From NCBI GenBank assembly GCA_040079635.1, contig JBEBJY010000030.1, forward strand, positions 1-31,400: a DNA stretch of 31,400 bases, read 5' to 3'. The notes below the pieces were generated by a model. It had not been told where the DNA came from. It saw only the letters and a program-made list of their open reading frames with translations, and did no database searches. Below, one piece after another: positions 29,889 to 31,400 of the stretch. Within the stretch, counting starts at the first letter, position 1. Every line of letters starts with the position of its first letter. This DNA is from Aalborgiella sp040079635. Its GTDB lineage: Bacteria > Pseudomonadota > Gammaproteobacteria > Burkholderiales > Burkholderiaceae_C. Both the position numbers and the translations under genes were made by a program.

Positions 29889-31060
29889 AATTCTTGGCAC
29901 AATGCTGTCAACGGCATGGCTTGAATGTCGTTGCCCAGTGGAAATACCTCTTGACCTGGGTAGATAACCAGTTTGCGCTTTGGCTGTAAATCCGTACAAG
30001 CCGCGTGAAAGCCGCGTTCCACTTTGGGTGACAGGCTGCGTTTGATTTCTATCGCCCACAAGTCACCACTGGGCCAAGCCAGCAGCAGGTCAATTTCAGC
30101 ACCCGCGCCGGTGCGGTAAAAGTAGGGCTGCACATTGGCAGGGATGCTGGCAAGTAGGTTTTCAATGCAAAAGCCTTCCCAACTAGCACCCACGACGGGG
30201 TGCGCGAGCAAGGCTTCTTTGGTTTCAATGTCCAGCAGCGCGTGCACCAGCCCGCTGTCACGCACATAAACTTTGGGCGATTTGACCAAGCGCTTGCCTA
30301 GGTTGGTGTGCCAAGGTTGTAAACGGCGCACCAGTAGCAAATCGCACAGCAAGTCGATGTAGCTTTGTGCTGTCTTAGCATCGATCCCCAGATTACGTGC
30401 CAATTGCGCCACGTTGAGCAGGCCACTTTGGTGGTGCGCCAACATCGTCCAAAAGCGGCGCAAAGTTTGTGCCGCGATGCGTGGGCCAAACTGGGGAATA
30501 TCGCGCTCTAAATAGGTACGGATGAAGTTTTGTCTCCAACGCAGGCTACGGGCGTCATTGGTAGCGCTGAAGCTGTCGGGGAAGCCGCCGCGCAGCCAGA
30601 GCGTGTCCGCTTGTGTAGATGCGGTTTCTAAGACGACTTCCAAGACGTTCAACGAGCCCAGCTCAAGATAGCTGATTCTCCCCGCCAGCGTTTCGCCAGA
30701 TTGCTGCAGCAAATCGAGTGAAGCCGAACCCAGCAGCAGGTAAAGCCCCGTGCGTTTGCCATTGCGCCGGGCTTGGTCAATCAGCCCACGAAGTACCGGA
30801 AACAGGCCAGGCGCACGGTGAACTTCGTCCAAAATGACCAATTTGTCGAGGTGGTCGGCCAAATACAGCTCAGCTTGCTCAAGCTTGGCACGATCACGCT
30901 CGGACTCCAAATCTAGGTAAATGCTAGGAATGCCCTTAGAAGCCGCCAAAGCCAAGGTGGTTTTCCCCACTTGTCGCGGCCCAAGCAGCGCTACCGCAGG
31001 GGAATGCTGCAACTCTTCGGCGAGCGGCGCAGCGAGGTGGCGGGTGATATCTTGAGTCAT
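29876..31060 (-). CDS. AAA ATPase with DUF4143 (PD-(D/E)XK-like C-terminus)
   Basis: The 394-residue protein has a Walker A motif LGPRQVGKTTL (26-36), Walker B VILDEV (75-80) and a sensor region LLLGSASLDLL. Its DUF4143 half ends in GAGAEIDLLL and LWAIEIKRS (about 326-350), resembling a PD-(D/E)XK nuclease core with the acidic and EIK residues kept. These ATPases are common on accessory DNA. Their function is largely unknown, and nuclease or toxin-like roles have been proposed. AAGGA lies before the ATG, inside a palindrome that covers a likely promoter. The gene sits between two copies of a FIST tail plus repeat module, so it looks acquired. Confidence 0.88.
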   Translation of the reverse strand: MTQDITRHLAAPLAEELQHSPAVALLGPRQVGKTTLALAASKGIPSIYLDLESERDRAKLEQAELYLADHLDKLVILDEVHRAPGLFPVLRGLIDQARRNGKRTGLYLLLGSASLDLLQQSGETLAGRISYLELGSLNVLEVVLETASTQADTLWLRGGFPDSFSATNDARSLRWRQNFIRTYLERDIPQFGPRIAAQTLRRFWTMLAHHQSGLLNVAQLARNLGIDAKTAQSYIDLLCDLLLVRRLQPWHTNLGKRLVKSPKVYVRDSGLVHALLDIETKEALLAHPVVGASWEGFCIENLLASIPANVQPYFYRTGAGAEIDLLLAWPSGDLWAIEIKRSLSPKVERGFHAACTDLQPKRKLVIYPGQEVFPLGNDIQAMPLTALCQELAIF

Positions 31061-31104
31061 TATCCTTGCAATTATGGAATATCATTCCGTGATTTGCAAG
31101 GATA
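31061..31104. promoter_or_regulatory. Large palindrome covering the ATPase promoter and ribosome site
   Basis: TATCCTTGCAA (31061-31071) and TTGCAAGGATA (31094-31104) are perfect eleven-base arms; inside, GGAAT and ATTCC form a second pair. On the minus strand the element contains TTGCAA and CATAAT separated by 17 bases and ends with AAGGATA directly before the ATG. It is therefore likely an operator over the promoter, or a hairpin hiding the ribosome site. Confidence 0.7.
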
Positions 31105-31170
31105 AATTGAAGGATAATTGATAAAACCACACCGTTAGCATCGCTTTTTTGCGCTGAGTTTGTCTGTTTG

Positions 31171-31230
31171 TACGGCTACACAGGAGTGTTTATGGTGTTT
31201 ATGGTGTTTATGGTGTTTATGGCGGATTAG
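31171..31230 (+). pseudogene. Remnant of a FIST gene 3' end
   Basis: The frame reads YGYTG, then four V-F-M units, then A-D and a stop. It matches the FIST C-terminus YGYTGVLTVFMAD at 29818 with many synonymous differences. Upstream of 31171 no further FIST sequence is visible. It marks the far side of the ATPase insertion. Confidence 0.8.
31186..31221 (+). repeat. Nine-base tandem repeat in the FIST remnant
   Basis: GTGTTTATG occurs four times in a row, coding Val-Phe-Met each time. The complete FIST gene has one such unit. Confidence 0.97.
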
Positions 31231-31245
31231 GCTTAAATTTAGTGC

Positions 31246-31302
31246 AATTTTAGGACATAACCGGCGTATTTATTGCCTAAGCAGCTATGAAATTAATAGC
31301 AC
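31246..31302 (-). repeat. Dispersed repeat copy R11
   Basis: The minus-strand order is GCTATTAA-T-TTCATAGC, then TTAGGCAATAAATACGCCGG. It follows the FIST remnant in the same way that R10 follows the complete FIST gene. Confidence 0.85.
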
Positions 31303-31316
31303 AAAATAGGATAAAC

Positions 31317-31400
31317 CTACACCCCACGCGCCCTGTCCGCATGGAACTTCGCCACAAACTCACCAAATTTACCTTTATCCAGCGCCTCGCGCACTTCGCG
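31317..31400 (-). CDS. tgt: Probable queuine tRNA-ribosyltransferase, C-terminal end (start outside window)
   Basis: The minus-strand frame runs in from the right edge and ends with REVREALDKGKFGEFVAKF followed by HADRARGV and TAG. The closing segment resembles the C-terminus of bacterial Tgt, the enzyme that exchanges guanine for preQ1 at the tRNA wobble position. Only 27 residues are visible, so the identification rests on a short, modestly diagnostic stretch. It converges on the FIST remnant, suggesting that FIST and this gene were neighbours before the ATPase gene entered. Confidence 0.5.
   Translation of the reverse strand, partial: REVREALDKGKFGEFVAKFHADRARGV

Overview
The window looks like chromosomal DNA of a betaproteobacterium of the order Burkholderiales, probably Comamonadaceae-like. 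The signs are a DUF3567 protein, a PhaM-type polyhydroxyalkanoate granule protein, a topoisomerase III with a C-terminal SWIB domain, a kdsD-kdsC-lptC operon and a DUF3108 protein. The genus cannot be fixed from the sequence. Almost everything is intact, densely packed gene sequence. There is no prophage, insertion sequence, rRNA, tRNA or CRISPR array that I can see.

Layout. 1-1442: 3' part of topoisomerase III. 1538-3701: an OmpA-like porin and a DUF3494 (ice-binding-like) lipoprotein. 3702-4138: AT-rich gap with two repeat copies. 4139-5284: an orphan branched-chain amino-acid-type binding protein. 5528-6730: an ammonium channel behind a sigma-54-type promoter. 6829-7590: a YiiX-like permuted papain-fold hydrolase. 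7642-10779: a bufferin (bufA1-bufB-bufC) operon facing a divergent ECF sigma factor and zinc-finger anti-sigma pair. 10989-11396: a glycine-rich RRM protein. 11508-14496: kdsD-kdsC-lptC-SDR operon for Kdo synthesis and LPS export. 14583-19180: CPA2 antiporter, MFS transporter and omega-amino-acid transaminase. 19229-22518: DUF3567, DUF3108, FAA hydrolase and MarC proteins. 22563-27516: a seven-gene copper-handling cluster (DUF2946, YcnI/DUF1775, a PCu(A)C fusion, a small membrane protein, PCu(A)C, MbnP, MbnH). 27641-29818: PhaM and a FIST-domain sensor protein. 29876-31060: a DUF4143 AAA ATPase that splits a duplicated FIST tail. 31317-31400: end of a probable tgt gene on the minus strand.

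Two loci point to copper as a theme. One is the bufferin operon, expected to make a copper-sequestering modified peptide under ECF control. The other is the MbnP/MbnH plus PCu(A)C cluster, expected to bind and deliver copper in the periplasm.

The most unusual signal is a dispersed repeat of about 55-60 bp, present in at least eleven copies in 31 kb. It has a GCTAT...ATAGC stem-loop followed by a conserved core reading AATAAATACGCCGGCTAGAG. Three copies lie inside genes in the same orientation and the same, only open, reading frame (I-A-T-x-x-I-x-T-x-A). In two copper genes this copy makes up most of the signal peptide. A fourth copy lies antisense in a dehydrogenase gene. A fifth supplies the stop codon of the DUF4143 ATPase. 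That ATPase gene sits between two diverged copies of a FIST tail plus repeat module.
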